Shown: in pieces, positions 17,895 to 26,440 of the stretch
How the letters are laid out: every line of letters begins with the position of its first letter
How positions within the stretch are numbered: the first letter of the stretch is position 1
Program-made: the position numbers and the translations under genes
NCBI RefSeq assembly: GCF_002086695.1
Contig: NZ_MVIH01000002.1
Location: forward strand, 646,406-710,405
Origin: Mycolicibacterium rhodesiae
GTDB taxonomy: Bacteria > Actinomycetota > Actinomycetes > Mycobacteriales > Mycobacteriaceae
DNA length: 64,000 bases
Direction of reading: 5' to 3'
Notes under the pieces: model-generated
What the model was told of the DNA's origin: nothing
Database searches by the model: none
The model's input: only the letters and a program-made list of their open reading frames with translations

Positions 17895-18212
17895 TCAGCG
17901 CTCTAATGTGAAGACCACGTCGTATAGCCCGGGGTGGGCCTCGCCGAATTCGGCGTTGCGCTCCAAAAATCCTGCTGCGCGTAACCGTTCGATCACCCGC
18001 AGCGCCGCCTCGAGGCTGTCGCTCTGGGCGTAATTGACCACCCGGGTGCCGTCGTGGCTGCGATGCAGGCTGGCCGAGCGCCAACCAGGGGTCGTACTGG
18101 CGAATCGCGCTGCCTCTTCGAGCAATTCGATGAGCGGTTGTTGACTGCCTTCGGGCACCGTGAACGTATTGATCTGGGTGACGATTCCGGCGCCGGTTCG
18201 GATCAATGGCAT
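17895..18212 (-). CDS. Antibiotic-biosynthesis-monooxygenase (ABM) domain protein
   Basis: A 105-residue ferredoxin-like ABM-fold protein. The start at ATG 18212 (MPLIRTGAGIVTQINTF) is chosen because AAGGAGG sits immediately upstream; an in-frame GTG at 18257 has no such site. VTQINTFTVPEGSQQPLIELL and TPGWRSASLHRSHDG are typical of the ABM/NIPSNAP-like fold. Such small proteins act as cofactor-free monooxygenases or isomerases. It precedes the SDR gene in the same direction. Confidence 0.75.
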   Translation of the reverse strand: MPLIRTGAGIVTQINTFTVPEGSQQPLIELLEEAARFASTTPGWRSASLHRSHDGTRVVNYAQSDSLEAALRVIERLRAAGFLERNAEFGEAHPGLYDVVFTLER

Positions 18213-18448
18213 GACGGCCTCCTTGTGTAGGGGCGCTGTGCACCGGAGACTGACCACGGCCCTGTCGGTGCCGGCGCCAAGCCACCGGCGCAGCAGCGCC
18301 AGTTGCTTGTCGCGGGTCCGATACGGGCGGTACGGAGCTTCCTTGCGGAAGGGAGCGGGCTTACCGGTGCCGCTCCTGGTCCTTTTCGACGCTTCGAGAC
18401 TACCGGTCGACGTGGGCGTGGTCGATGGGTGTGGTCAATTCTGTTGGA

Positions 18449-19159
18449 TCACATCGTCTGCTGCGGTGAATGAGCGGATGCGGTGGTCGACAACGCGTTC
18501 ACCACGAAGTCCGCCGCCTGGTCTGCCATGCCGTTGCTCTTGTAGGCACTGTGTGCCGACCGGTCCAGCCCTCCCGGGGAGCACACCGGGTCTCCAGCCG
18601 CACAGAGCTCCAAAGTCTTGGGCTGGTACAGCTGCCCGATGCTGATCGGAGGCGCGTTGTGGTCGGCCAGATCGACCACCCAGTTCGCCGGTGTCCCGAA
18701 CAGCACCACCGCGGCGACGTGGCCGGCGGTCGCCGGCGGCATCGGTCCGCTGATGCCACTGGGTAACACGAAGCCCGCCGGAACCGTTTCTGTGGTGGTG
18801 TAGCCGGCGACCGCCGCACCCTGGGAGTAGCCACCGAGGACGATCCTGGTGTCCGGGCACGTCGCCGAGATGGACTCGATCTTGGTGCTCGCATCGGCGA
18901 CGCCGTCGGCTGCTTGGGCGAAGTCAAGTGACGCTGGGTAATTCACTCCGTAGACGTCGATGCTGTCCTTGCCGTTCAGCCGGGTGGTCAGCGCATCGAC
19001 GAAAGCCTGACCCGTCGCGCCCACGCCCGGCGCTTCGAAGGTGCCACGCGCGAACACGACCTGCACGTCGGGGCACGACGATTGGGCAGCGGCGATCGGG
19101 GCGGGACCCATCAATGCCGCTGCCGACAAACTGACTGCGGTCAAAGTGCTGAGCTTCAT
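18449..19159 (-). CDS. Cutinase-family serine esterase, secreted
   Basis: A 236-residue protein beginning at ATG 19159 after GGGAGGA. The frame is open to 19489 but the extra N-terminus would bury the signal peptide. Signal peptide 1-25 (PIAAAQ), then SCPDVQVVFARGTFEAPG, the usual cutinase opening with a disulfide Cys. The nucleophile is Ser112 in GGYSQGAAV; the Asp and His are in AAGDPVCSP and DRSAHSAYK. Mycobacterial cutinase-like proteins hydrolyse esters, polysorbate or phospholipids outside the cell. The last ~15 residues (TTASAHSPQQTM) are a disordered tail. Confidence 0.92.
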   Translation of the reverse strand: MKLSTLTAVSLSAAALMGPAPIAAAQSSCPDVQVVFARGTFEAPGVGATGQAFVDALTTRLNGKDSIDVYGVNYPASLDFAQAADGVADASTKIESISATCPDTRIVLGGYSQGAAVAGYTTTETVPAGFVLPSGISGPMPPATAGHVAAVVLFGTPANWVVDLADHNAPPISIGQLYQPKTLELCAAGDPVCSPGGLDRSAHSAYKSNGMADQAADFVVNALSTTASAHSPQQTM

Positions 19160-19455
19160 GGTGATTCCTCCCGGGAGATGTCGTGCGTTGTTGCCCCAAG
19201 AGTTCCGTGCACGGGGGTGCAGACACATCGACGGTGGCACCCACGTCGCGCCGCCCGCTGTCCGCCAATCGGTGTACCGGCTAGCAGGTATCGGGGCGCC
19301 AGCGGCCCCGCATCCGTCGAGCGTGCGGGTTGCCGGTGACGCTGATCCGAAATCGCGACGACAATCCCCACTCTCGGCGAGGGCGTTACGTGCCACGACG
19401 GCGGCGATGATTCCGCTGGGCAACTGGATCGCCCACCAGGTGTAACCGCCGAAAG
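19160..19455. other. Non-coding stretch upstream of cutinase gene
   Basis: 296 bases between the cutinase start and the stop of the small ORF at 19456-19749, both on the minus strand. It should hold the cutinase promoter. Apart from the GGGAGGA ribosome site at its left end I see no palindrome, terminator or small ORF worth naming. Confidence 0.5.
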
Positions 19456-19749
19456 CTAAGTGACCCAGCGGTCGACGAGAGCCGCCCATCGTCGCGAGAT
19501 GGTCTTGTCCAGCAGGTCTCGTCGGCGGCGGGTGTTCACGTCGTCGGGTTCGATCGCGCCGATCGTCAGCCGCGCCATCTCGTCGAGGAGATCACGCTCC
19601 AGCCCGAAGCTGAGCAGGATGTCGAGATCGGTGTCGGTGTCGAGCTCATCGGGCAGCGTCGAGCGGGCCAGCAGGACGGCGGCGTTCTCCTCGCCTGCCT
19701 CCAACAGCATGGCGACCAGGCCGGTCTTGGCGACCTTCACGGACAGCAA
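19456..19749 (-). CDS. Small hypothetical protein downstream of amidohydrolase
   Basis: A 97-residue (TTG 19749) or 94-residue (GTG 19740, starting MKVAKTGLVAML) acidic helical protein, beginning immediately after the TAG of the amidohydrolase gene. Dense Leu/Glu content, with ERDLLDEMARLTIGA and a basic RRRRDLLDKTISRRW patch. No recognised domain. Its position as the last gene of the amidohydrolase/acyl-CoA dehydrogenase cluster, without a gap, suggests translational coupling and a role in that pathway, but nothing more can be said. Confidence 0.6.
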   Translation of the reverse strand: MLSVKVAKTGLVAMLLEAGEENAAVLLARSTLPDELDTDTDLDILLSFGLERDLLDEMARLTIGAIEPDDVNTRRRRDLLDKTISRRWAALVDRWVT

Positions 19750-20943
19750 CTACACCGGGCGGCGAACTGACAACTCGATACCATTGTCCCGCATGACTTT
19801 CCGGCACTGTTCGGGCGTGTAATCGAAGTTCTGCAGGTCTTTGATGTAGGACGCCGGCTCGGCCAGGCCTTCGACGTGTGGATAGTCCGACCCCATGAGG
19901 ATGTGCTCGGCACCCATTAGTTTGAGCAGGCTGGCCAGTTCGTCCTCGTAGAAAGGTGACACCCAGACGTGGCGTCTGAATGTCTCGCGCGGATCCTCTT
20001 TGTAGATGAACGGAATCTGGCCCCACGACTTGGTCAGCTTCTCGAAGAGATGGAACACCCACGTCGATCCGCTTTCGATACAGGCCATCCGCAGATTCGG
20101 GAATCGCAGGAACAACCCGTTGTGCAGATGGTTGGCGAACGTGTCCTGGATAGCATCGCCGCTGAACAGGCTCCGGAAGCCCAGCAGCGCGTTGAACGAC
20201 ATCATGTAGTCCGACTCGCCCCACGCCGGCATGAACTTCGAGTAGTAGGTCTCCCCGGAGTGGTAGCACACCGTGATCCCGGAATCATTGGCCAGCTGCC
20301 AGAATTCGTCGAACATCGGATCGCCGGGCGGACGCATGCCGACCTCGGTGGTGATCGGGCCGGGGATCATGACGATGAAACGCGCGTCGCGGCCGAGCGC
20401 CCACTCGAGCTCGCGCACTGCTTCGGCCGGGCGGCACATGGTGATGTAGGGCGCGGTGAAAATCCGCTCCTGGTAGGCGAATCCCCAGTCATCGTCGAGC
20501 CAGCGGTTGAAAGCCTTGAATGTAGCGACCGTCGCGTCGAAGTCGGGGAGCAGCGCCTGCTCCATCCCGACTCCGAGGGTAGGCAGCATGATGCAGCCCT
20601 GCATGCCCTGGGCATCCATGGCCGCCAGCCGCGCGTCACGGTTGCGGTATTCGGGCCGGATCGGTTCCAGCTCGCCGAACAGCGAGTTCAGGTCCGAACC
20701 ATGAGGATTGCGGCCGCGGAAGTATTCGTCGAGGGCACCGGGCTTGCCCACCGGATCGAACGTCGGGTTGGGGATGAACCGATTGACCCTGCCACCGACC
20801 AGCAGTCGCTGCCGGCCGTCGAGCTGTGCCCACTGGATGGCGCGCTTCTTGAGTTTCGGGTCGATGTAGCGGGTGAACGCGTCCTCGGCCTCGTAATAGT
20901 GGTTGTCACAGTCGAAGAACGTGAACGGCAGCGCAGTGGTCAT
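19750..20943 (-). CDS. Amidohydrolase-family (COG2159-like) metal enzyme
   Basis: A 397-residue TIM-barrel amidohydrolase of the aminocarboxymuconate-semialdehyde decarboxylase-like (COG2159) family. FDCDNHYYE at residues 9-17 is the first metal site, CYHSGE near 227 supplies a histidine, and ILMGSDYPHVEG near 352 supplies the final Asp and substrate-side His. Family members decarboxylate or hydrolyse aromatic or ring-cleaved acids. It is in one operon with the fused acyl-CoA dehydrogenase (17 bp upstream) and a second amidohydrolase, pointing to degradation of a CoA-activated substrate that is not identifiable here. Confidence 0.85.
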   Translation of the reverse strand: MTTALPFTFFDCDNHYYEAEDAFTRYIDPKLKKRAIQWAQLDGRQRLLVGGRVNRFIPNPTFDPVGKPGALDEYFRGRNPHGSDLNSLFGELEPIRPEYRNRDARLAAMDAQGMQGCIMLPTLGVGMEQALLPDFDATVATFKAFNRWLDDDWGFAYQERIFTAPYITMCRPAEAVRELEWALGRDARFIVMIPGPITTEVGMRPPGDPMFDEFWQLANDSGITVCYHSGETYYSKFMPAWGESDYMMSFNALLGFRSLFSGDAIQDTFANHLHNGLFLRFPNLRMACIESGSTWVFHLFEKLTKSWGQIPFIYKEDPRETFRRHVWVSPFYEDELASLLKLMGAEHILMGSDYPHVEGLAEPASYIKDLQNFDYTPEQCRKVMRDNGIELSVRRPV

Positions 20944-20960
20944 GGCTCGGTCCTTTCCAA

Positions 20961-23177
20961 CTATTTCCGCGGCAAGCCAAGAATCATCGAGGCGATGATG
21001 GTCAGCTGAATCTCTGCCGTGCCGCCGCCGATGAGCTCGGACGGCATGTCGAAGTAGGGGCTGATCACCGGGGGGTCCGAATCCTCAAGCATGGCAAGGC
21101 GTCCGGTGAGACTCAAGGTGGCTGTGGAGGCGCGGCGCAGCAGTAGCACCATCGCGTACTTGGCGATGCTCGACGTCGGTCCGGGTCCCTGCCCTTGCAC
21201 CAGTCGCAACGTCTCGCGCAGGACCATCGCCTTGATGGCGGTGGTGTGCGCTTCGATTCCGCCCAGCGCCTGCAGGACGGTGTCGTGATCGGGCCCGTCG
21301 GCGTCGGCCACCCGCCGCAGGGCTTCGGACCGATCGAGGTTGACGTAGTTGCCGATCGCCGTGCGTTCGACGGCCATGGTGGCCACGGCCAGGTCCCAGC
21401 CTTGGCCGGGTTCGCCGACCAGCATGTCGTCGGGGATGAAGACGTCCGTCAGGAAGACCTCGTTGAAGTCGAAGTGTCCGCTGGCTTGCTTGATCGGGCT
21501 GATCTCGATGCCGGGGGAGGACATGTCGACCAGGAAGTAGCTGATCCCGCCGTGTTTCGATGCGTCCGGGTCGGTGCGGGCCAGCATCGCGCCGAACTGG
21601 GCGACGTGCGCCGACGAGGTCCAGATCTTGTGCCCGTTGACCAGCCAGCCGCCATCGACTTTCGCAGCGCGCGTGGTCAGCGACGCGAGGTCAGAGCCGG
21701 CGCCCGGTTCACTGAACAGCTGGCACCAGCGCTCGGTGCCGCGCAGCATCGGCCACGCGAATCGTTCGCGCTGTGAGTCGGTTCCGCTGTCGAGGATCGT
21801 CGGCAGGATCCACTCTGCGATGTTGAGCGAGGGGCGCACGAGATCGGGGCGCTTGTCGAATTCCTCGGTGATGATCACCTGCTGTACCGGTGTGGCCCCA
21901 ACGCCCCAGGGGGCGGGCAGGTGCGGGGCGACCAAACCGGCGTCGGCCAGCAGGTTCCGTTGCGATCCGTAGGCCAGCCCGGGTGCGCGACGATCGTCGG
22001 TAGGCGTCTCGTTCCGCAGTTCCATGGCCTGGTCGAGCGTCTTCACGAGGCCGGCGCGGAACTCCGACTCGACATCGTCGCCGAGAGTGATTGCGGTAGA
22101 GCGCTTCAGCGTGCGGGACAGTTCACCTGCCTCCCGCGCCCACCGTGGCGACGGTCCCAGCGATGCGGCCAGGCTGGTGGCGCGCCGCCAATACAGATGG
22201 GTGTCGTGTTCCCAGGTGTAGCCGATCGCGCCGAACATCAACAGCGCGTCCAGCATCAGGTCGGGGCCGGCGCACACCGCCATCAACGCGGCCGAGGCGG
22301 CGGCCAGCCGGTGCTGCTCGATGCTCTCGTCGATCGCGCGCACCGCATCCCATGCCGACGCCGAGGCCAGCTCCGCGTTCACCAGCAGCACGGCGGCTTT
22401 GTGTTGGAGGGCCTGGAACGACCCGACGGGCTTGCCGAACTGTTCGCGGGTGCGGATGTAGTTCACCGCGGTCTCGACGCCCTTGCGTACCGTGCCTGCC
22501 GAAGCGCACGCGGTCAGCGCCGCGACGACGCAACGAGCGCGTTCGGTCTCGATGCCCGATATCCGCTGATCCACGGTCACCGGATAGCTGTCGAGCACCA
22601 GCACGCCGACGTCGGTGCTCAGGTCGGTGCCACGCTGCTGCTCGACGGCGATGTCCGGTCCCGCCGACAGGCCGAACCACAACTCGTTCCCGTCCTCGGC
22701 GTGTACCGCCAGCAGGATGCGCTGCGCGGCAATCAGTCCCAGCGTGCTGTCGATCGATCCGGTCAATCGCCAGCCGCCGCCGTCGGGGATCGCCCGCACA
22801 CCGGAGTCTTCGGGCAGCACCACCGCAGCCGTCACCCCACCGGCGAGATCGGACAGCAGCGTCGCCGCCGACTCGTCGGCCAGGCAGGCCACCGCACCGG
22901 CCGACACCGTGCTCAGCAGCGGGCCGGGCAGCAGGGCCGCGGACGCGGCCTCGATGACGCACGCAGTGTCGGTGAGCGTGCCACCCTGGCCGCCGGCCTC
23001 CTCGGGGAGGTGCACCGCGTGGAAGCCGTGTGCGGTGAATTCCTCCCACCAGGTGGGCAATTCGCCGGCCGCGATCGAGTCGAGTGAGGCCCGTGTCTTG
23101 TCGATCGGGGCATGCCGGGCCGCGAACTGGGTCACGGCCTCGGTCAGCTGCTCCTGCTCGATCGTGATCGCCAACAC
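20961..23177 (-). CDS. Tandem (fused two-domain) acyl-CoA dehydrogenase
   Basis: A 738-residue protein made of two acyl-CoA dehydrogenase domains in tandem. Residues ~1-370 are a divergent copy (HAVHLPEEAGGQGG is the N-domain motif; the middle flavin motif is weak). Residues ~380-738 are a canonical copy, with WCQLFSEPGAGSDLASL and KIWTSSAHVAQFG (FAD and substrate loops) and the C-terminal GGGTAEIQLTIIA. Mycobacterial steroid-pathway enzymes use alpha2beta2 ACADs; a fused form such as FadE34 gives the same pseudo-heterodimer in one chain. The start is GTG 23177, 4 bp after the upstream amidohydrolase stop. Confidence 0.88.
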   Translation of the reverse strand: MLAITIEQEQLTEAVTQFAARHAPIDKTRASLDSIAAGELPTWWEEFTAHGFHAVHLPEEAGGQGGTLTDTACVIEAASAALLPGPLLSTVSAGAVACLADESAATLLSDLAGGVTAAVVLPEDSGVRAIPDGGGWRLTGSIDSTLGLIAAQRILLAVHAEDGNELWFGLSAGPDIAVEQQRGTDLSTDVGVLVLDSYPVTVDQRISGIETERARCVVAALTACASAGTVRKGVETAVNYIRTREQFGKPVGSFQALQHKAAVLLVNAELASASAWDAVRAIDESIEQHRLAAASAALMAVCAGPDLMLDALLMFGAIGYTWEHDTHLYWRRATSLAASLGPSPRWAREAGELSRTLKRSTAITLGDDVESEFRAGLVKTLDQAMELRNETPTDDRRAPGLAYGSQRNLLADAGLVAPHLPAPWGVGATPVQQVIITEEFDKRPDLVRPSLNIAEWILPTILDSGTDSQRERFAWPMLRGTERWCQLFSEPGAGSDLASLTTRAAKVDGGWLVNGHKIWTSSAHVAQFGAMLARTDPDASKHGGISYFLVDMSSPGIEISPIKQASGHFDFNEVFLTDVFIPDDMLVGEPGQGWDLAVATMAVERTAIGNYVNLDRSEALRRVADADGPDHDTVLQALGGIEAHTTAIKAMVLRETLRLVQGQGPGPTSSIAKYAMVLLLRRASTATLSLTGRLAMLEDSDPPVISPYFDMPSELIGGGTAEIQLTIIASMILGLPRK

Positions 23178-23181
23178 TGCG

Positions 23182-24051
23182 TTAGTTCTCCAGTCCTAGA
23201 ATTCGAGCGGCATTGCCGTACAGGAACTTCGGCCAGACCTCGTCTTTGAACGGCACCTTGGGCAGATCACTGAAGATGCGTTCCAGCGACAGGCCCATCG
23301 GGAAGTAGCCGGCGTAGATGATCTTGTCGGCGCCGCGGGTGTTCGCGTAGTCGATGATTTCCCTGGGGTAGTACTTGGGCGCGAACGCCGATGTCGAGTA
23401 GTACAGGTTTGGCCACTTGAGCATCAGCTTGACCGCGAGGTCCTGCCAGGGCTCGCACCCGTGACGGGTGACGAAGACCAGGTCGGGGAAGTCGAACATC
23501 ACGATGTCGATCCGCGAAACCTCCTGCGGCGCCATCGGAATGCGTGGCCCGGGGACACCGGCGCAGCAGAAGATGGGGAGGCCGAGTTCGACGCAGGTCG
23601 CGTAGACCGGGTACATCTTCGGGTCGTCGATCGGCACTTGAGGGAAGGTGCCCGACGGGAAGCACGACACGGCGCGGATGCCGTACGTCTCGTACTCCCG
23701 GCGGATGTTGTTGACGGTGCCCATGACGTCGTTCGGGTCGTTGACATTGCCCGAGGCGATGAACCGATCCGGAAACATCTTGAGCGCCAGCTCTGCCGCG
23801 GAGCCCTCGCTCACACCGATCATCGACTTCTCGATACCGAATCGGTCCATCTGTTGCAGCAGCAGCGACACCGGGTCGTCGGTAGGCAGTCCCTTGGGCA
23901 CGTCTTTGAACATGTACTCGACCGGAAAGTCGAAGTCCTCTTTGGACTCGCGATCTTTGGTCTGCTTCCGGATGAAGTCGTACTGAGCGGTCCCCTCGTG
24001 CGGGAATCCGATCATCGTGTCGATCACCGGCAGACCGACCGGTCCGGCCAT
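23182..24051 (-). CDS. Second amidohydrolase-family (COG2159-like) protein
   Basis: A 289-residue amidohydrolase. ATG 24051 (MAGPVGLPVIDTMIGFP) is preferred over ATG 24069 because GGGAGGA lies just upstream. The usual N-terminal metal motif DxHxH is replaced by IDTMIGFPHEG, and the barrel continues with FDFPDLVFVTRHGCEPW near 190. It is first in the leftward operon with the fused acyl-CoA dehydrogenase and the other amidohydrolase, and divergent from a TetR gene that probably regulates them. Enzymatic reaction unknown; the altered first metal site may mean a mononuclear enzyme. Confidence 0.8.
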   Translation of the reverse strand: MAGPVGLPVIDTMIGFPHEGTAQYDFIRKQTKDRESKEDFDFPVEYMFKDVPKGLPTDDPVSLLLQQMDRFGIEKSMIGVSEGSAAELALKMFPDRFIASGNVNDPNDVMGTVNNIRREYETYGIRAVSCFPSGTFPQVPIDDPKMYPVYATCVELGLPIFCCAGVPGPRIPMAPQEVSRIDIVMFDFPDLVFVTRHGCEPWQDLAVKLMLKWPNLYYSTSAFAPKYYPREIIDYANTRGADKIIYAGYFPMGLSLERIFSDLPKVPFKDEVWPKFLYGNAARILGLEN

Positions 24052-24171
24052 GGCGTCCTCCCATCCCAAAAGATCGGCGGAGTGCCGCCGCGACCATCAT
24101 AGTGAAACACGGTTCTACCTTGTGTCAACCCGCTAGCTGGCGTTACATCCCCGTTCTCGACTAGTTTGTCG

Positions 24172-24177
24172 TACTAT
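24172..24177 (+). promoter_or_regulatory. Candidate -10 box for the TetR gene
   Basis: TACTAT in the 185-bp divergent region between the amidohydrolase operon and tetR fits the mycobacterial TANNNT -10 pattern and lies 62 bases before ATG 24240. I could not find a convincing operator palindrome in this region. Confidence 0.35.
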
Positions 24178-24236
24178 CGCAGAAGACCGTTCTGGGCCGA
24201 ATCGGAGGTGACATCGTCAACACGCCAGCTCCCGAT

Positions 24237-24848
24237 TTGATGTCGCCGGCAGGCCGGATCATCCCGTTGTCGGATATGACCAGCGGTCAGCTCGCCCGTC
24301 GCGCGAAGATCATCGAAGAGGTGATCGATCTGATCGGTGCGGTCGGGGCCGACGCGGTCCAGATGCGAGATGTGGCTCAGCGCGCCGGGGTCGCTCTGGC
24401 CACCCTGTATCGATACTTCAGCTCCAAAGAGAATCTGCTCGCCGCCGCATTGGCAGACTGGCAGAAGCGGTTGACCCGCCGCATGCTGTCCGGCGGCGGC
24501 CCCGCCGACGGCGACCCGCTTCCCGCGGTTCTGGACTACCTGCGCCGCGCCCAGCGTGCGTTCAACCGTAACCCCGCCATGACCGCCTTGATGCTGCAGA
24601 TGATGACGTCGACCGATCCCGAGGTGCGTTCGTCGATCGATCAGATGGAGCGCACCAACGTCGAGCTGTACAACCGTCTGCTGGCCGGGGTCGCGCCCGA
24701 GTTGATCCCCCAGGTGAGTTTCGGCCTCAACGCCGCGCTGAGCGCCGCGCTGGCCGGCTTGCGCGCTGGACGACTGACATTGGACGAATCGCTGAATCAC
24801 GTGGAGTGGGTGGCCCGCGTGTTGCTCGCCGAGGCGCAGCGCGCGTAG
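24237..24848 (+). CDS. TetR-family regulator of the amidohydrolase/ACAD operon
   Basis: A ~203-residue TetR protein. HTH at residues ~35-65 (MRDVAQRAGVALATLYRYF). Start is uncertain: TTG 24237 and ATG 24240 are adjacent in frame, but the best ribosome site, GGAGGT at 24204-24209, is 27 bases upstream, where the frame offers only ATC or GTC codons. The C-terminal half is helical, as usual for ligand domains. Divergence from the catabolic operon suggests repression relieved by an acyl-CoA or aromatic intermediate, the pattern of KstR-like regulators, but no operator was identified. Confidence 0.82.
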   Translation: MMSPAGRIIPLSDMTSGQLARRAKIIEEVIDLIGAVGADAVQMRDVAQRAGVALATLYRYFSSKENLLAAALADWQKRLTRRMLSGGGPADGDPLPAVLDYLRRAQRAFNRNPAMTALMLQMMTSTDPEVRSSIDQMERTNVELYNRLLAGVAPELIPQVSFGLNAALSAALAGLRAGRLTLDESLNHVEWVARVLLAEAQRA

Positions 24849-24871
24849 TTCTGCGGCTAGGCTCGAGCGAT

Positions 24872-25492
24872 ATGACGTTGTCTGCTCAGTTGTGGTCGCG
24901 CAATGCCGATCTGGCCGCCGATATCCTGGCGCACCCGTTTGTCCGCGGTATCGCCGATGGCTCGTTGCCGCGCCGACGCTTCGCCGCATACATCGCCCAG
25001 GACGCGTTCTTCCTCGAATCCTTCGCCCGCGCATATGCATTGGCGTTGGTTCATAGTCCGGACACCTCGACGCTGCTTGTTCTGGCCGATCTGATCGCCG
25101 GGGTTCGCGAGGAATTGGGACTGCACGCGTCCTACGCCAGCTCCTGGGAGATCGACATGGCATGCGTCGAACCGCTTGCGGCCACCAGCTCGTACACCGA
25201 GTTCCTTCTCGCGACCGCGGCGTCGCGACCGCCAGAGGTCACCTATGCGGCGATGACGCCGTGTATGCGACTGTACGCGTGGCTCGGTCAATCGCTGGAC
25301 GCCGACTCGGCCGGACCGTACGCGCAGTGGGTACAGGCATACGGCGCACCGGAATTCGACGCAATCGCCCGCCAGTTGGAGAACCTGCTCGACGAACAGT
25401 CACCGGACACTGCCGAGGTGCGCAACGCGTACCGCCGCGCGATGCGGCTGGAACTGGCGTTCTTCGAAGCGGCCAACAACACCGACACCTGA
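24872..25492 (+). CDS. tenA: TenA-family thiaminase II-like protein (TenA_C type)
   Basis: A 206-residue all-helical TenA protein. Compared with Bacillus subtilis TenA (Asp44, Cys135, Glu205), Asp44 is in IAQDAFFLES, Cys131 in AAMTPCMRLYAWLG and Glu199 in LAFFEAA, so the cysteine of the TenA_C class is kept. Family role: hydrolysis of aminopyrimidines for thiamin salvage. It lies 23 bp after the TetR gene in the same direction and is not near thi genes; no TPP riboswitch was seen upstream. It may simply be read through from the tetR promoter. A longer frame from 24806 overlaps tetR and is not preferred. Confidence 0.85.
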   Translation: MTLSAQLWSRNADLAADILAHPFVRGIADGSLPRRRFAAYIAQDAFFLESFARAYALALVHSPDTSTLLVLADLIAGVREELGLHASYASSWEIDMACVEPLAATSSYTEFLLATAASRPPEVTYAAMTPCMRLYAWLGQSLDADSAGPYAQWVQAYGAPEFDAIARQLENLLDEQSPDTAEVRNAYRRAMRLELAFFEAANNTDT

Positions 25493-25510
25493 CCGGTCGC
25501 GCGACCGCCG

Positions 25511-26389
25511 TCAGAAGTCGGCGGGATCAGGCCGTTCGACCGAGCGCGGGGAGAGGCCCAGTCGACGCACGTGCTGGGCGACGTCGCGCAGAGGCGCCAC
25601 CCAGACATCCGAGCACGACACCACGTGCTCGACCAATTCCTCCAACGCCGCCGCCCGTGATGGCCGTCCCGACAGGAAAGGATGGTTGGTCAGCACGAAG
25701 CAGCCTCCGACTGCGCGCAGGCCCTCGAACTCCAGCCGCCAGATCTCGGCGGCCTTGCGCGGGCTCTCGATCAGCCCGCTGCCCGAGATCTCCGGTAGGT
25801 AGCAGTACTGCTCCCAATCGTCGAGCGCCCATTGCACCGGAATCTCGACGAGGCTGCTGCCGGTGGCGCCCACCCGCAGCTCGTAGGGATAGTCGGCGTC
25901 CATCAGGCTGGTGTCGTACAGGAAGCCCCGCTCGGCCAACAATTCTGGTGAGTGCCAGTTCAATTCCCACATGGGAGCCCGAAAGCCAACCGGAGCCTCA
26001 CCGGTCAGCGCGGCCAGCACATCGGTGCCGCGGTCCAGGATGACTCCCTCTTGCTCGGGCGTCATGCCGGTGAGGACCTCGTGAAGATAGCCGTGGTGTG
26101 CGACCTCGTGGCCGCCGTCGACGATGGCGCGCACCACATCTGGATAGCGGACCGCGGTGTAGCCCGGGACGAAGAACGTCGAGCGGACATCGTGTCGCGC
26201 CAGCAGCGCGAGCAGACGGGGCACACCGACGAGCGGCCCATAGGCCTGGTGGGACATCACCGACATTCGATCGGCATGCGCCGCATCGATGTTCAAGACG
26301 ACGGACTCGGCGTCGATGTCGAACGTGAAGCACGCGGCGGCCCGCTTGCCCGCTGGCCACGCGACTGGCTCGGCCGGTGTCACGCTCAT
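25511..26389 (-). CDS. Polysaccharide deacetylase (NodB-fold) family protein
   Basis: A 292-residue NodB-homology protein. Metal/catalytic motifs: FTFDIDAES (residues 22-30; Asp pair) and HEVAHHGYLHE near 94-104 (His pair), then GFRAPMWELNW and a late FVLTNHPF His. No signal peptide, so it is intracellular, as in the allantoinase-like PuuE or imidase branch of this fold, not the exported chitin/peptidoglycan deacetylases. A hydrolase acting on a C-N bond of a small molecule is therefore as likely as a sugar deacetylase. It is convergent with tenA (18 bp). Confidence 0.82.
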   Translation of the reverse strand: MSVTPAEPVAWPAGKRAAACFTFDIDAESVVLNIDAAHADRMSVMSHQAYGPLVGVPRLLALLARHDVRSTFFVPGYTAVRYPDVVRAIVDGGHEVAHHGYLHEVLTGMTPEQEGVILDRGTDVLAALTGEAPVGFRAPMWELNWHSPELLAERGFLYDTSLMDADYPYELRVGATGSSLVEIPVQWALDDWEQYCYLPEISGSGLIESPRKAAEIWRLEFEGLRAVGGCFVLTNHPFLSGRPSRAAALEELVEHVVSCSDVWVAPLRDVAQHVRRLGLSPRSVERPDPADF

Positions 26390-26440
26390 ATCCGGCGGAC
26401 CCGCCGACGGTGCTCCCAGGTCATGCTCGTAGATGATGGC

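Noticed and set aside
19160..19489. N-terminal extension of the cutinase
   Set aside because: It would place the signal peptide in the middle of the protein; ATG 19159 has a good ribosome site and clean signal.
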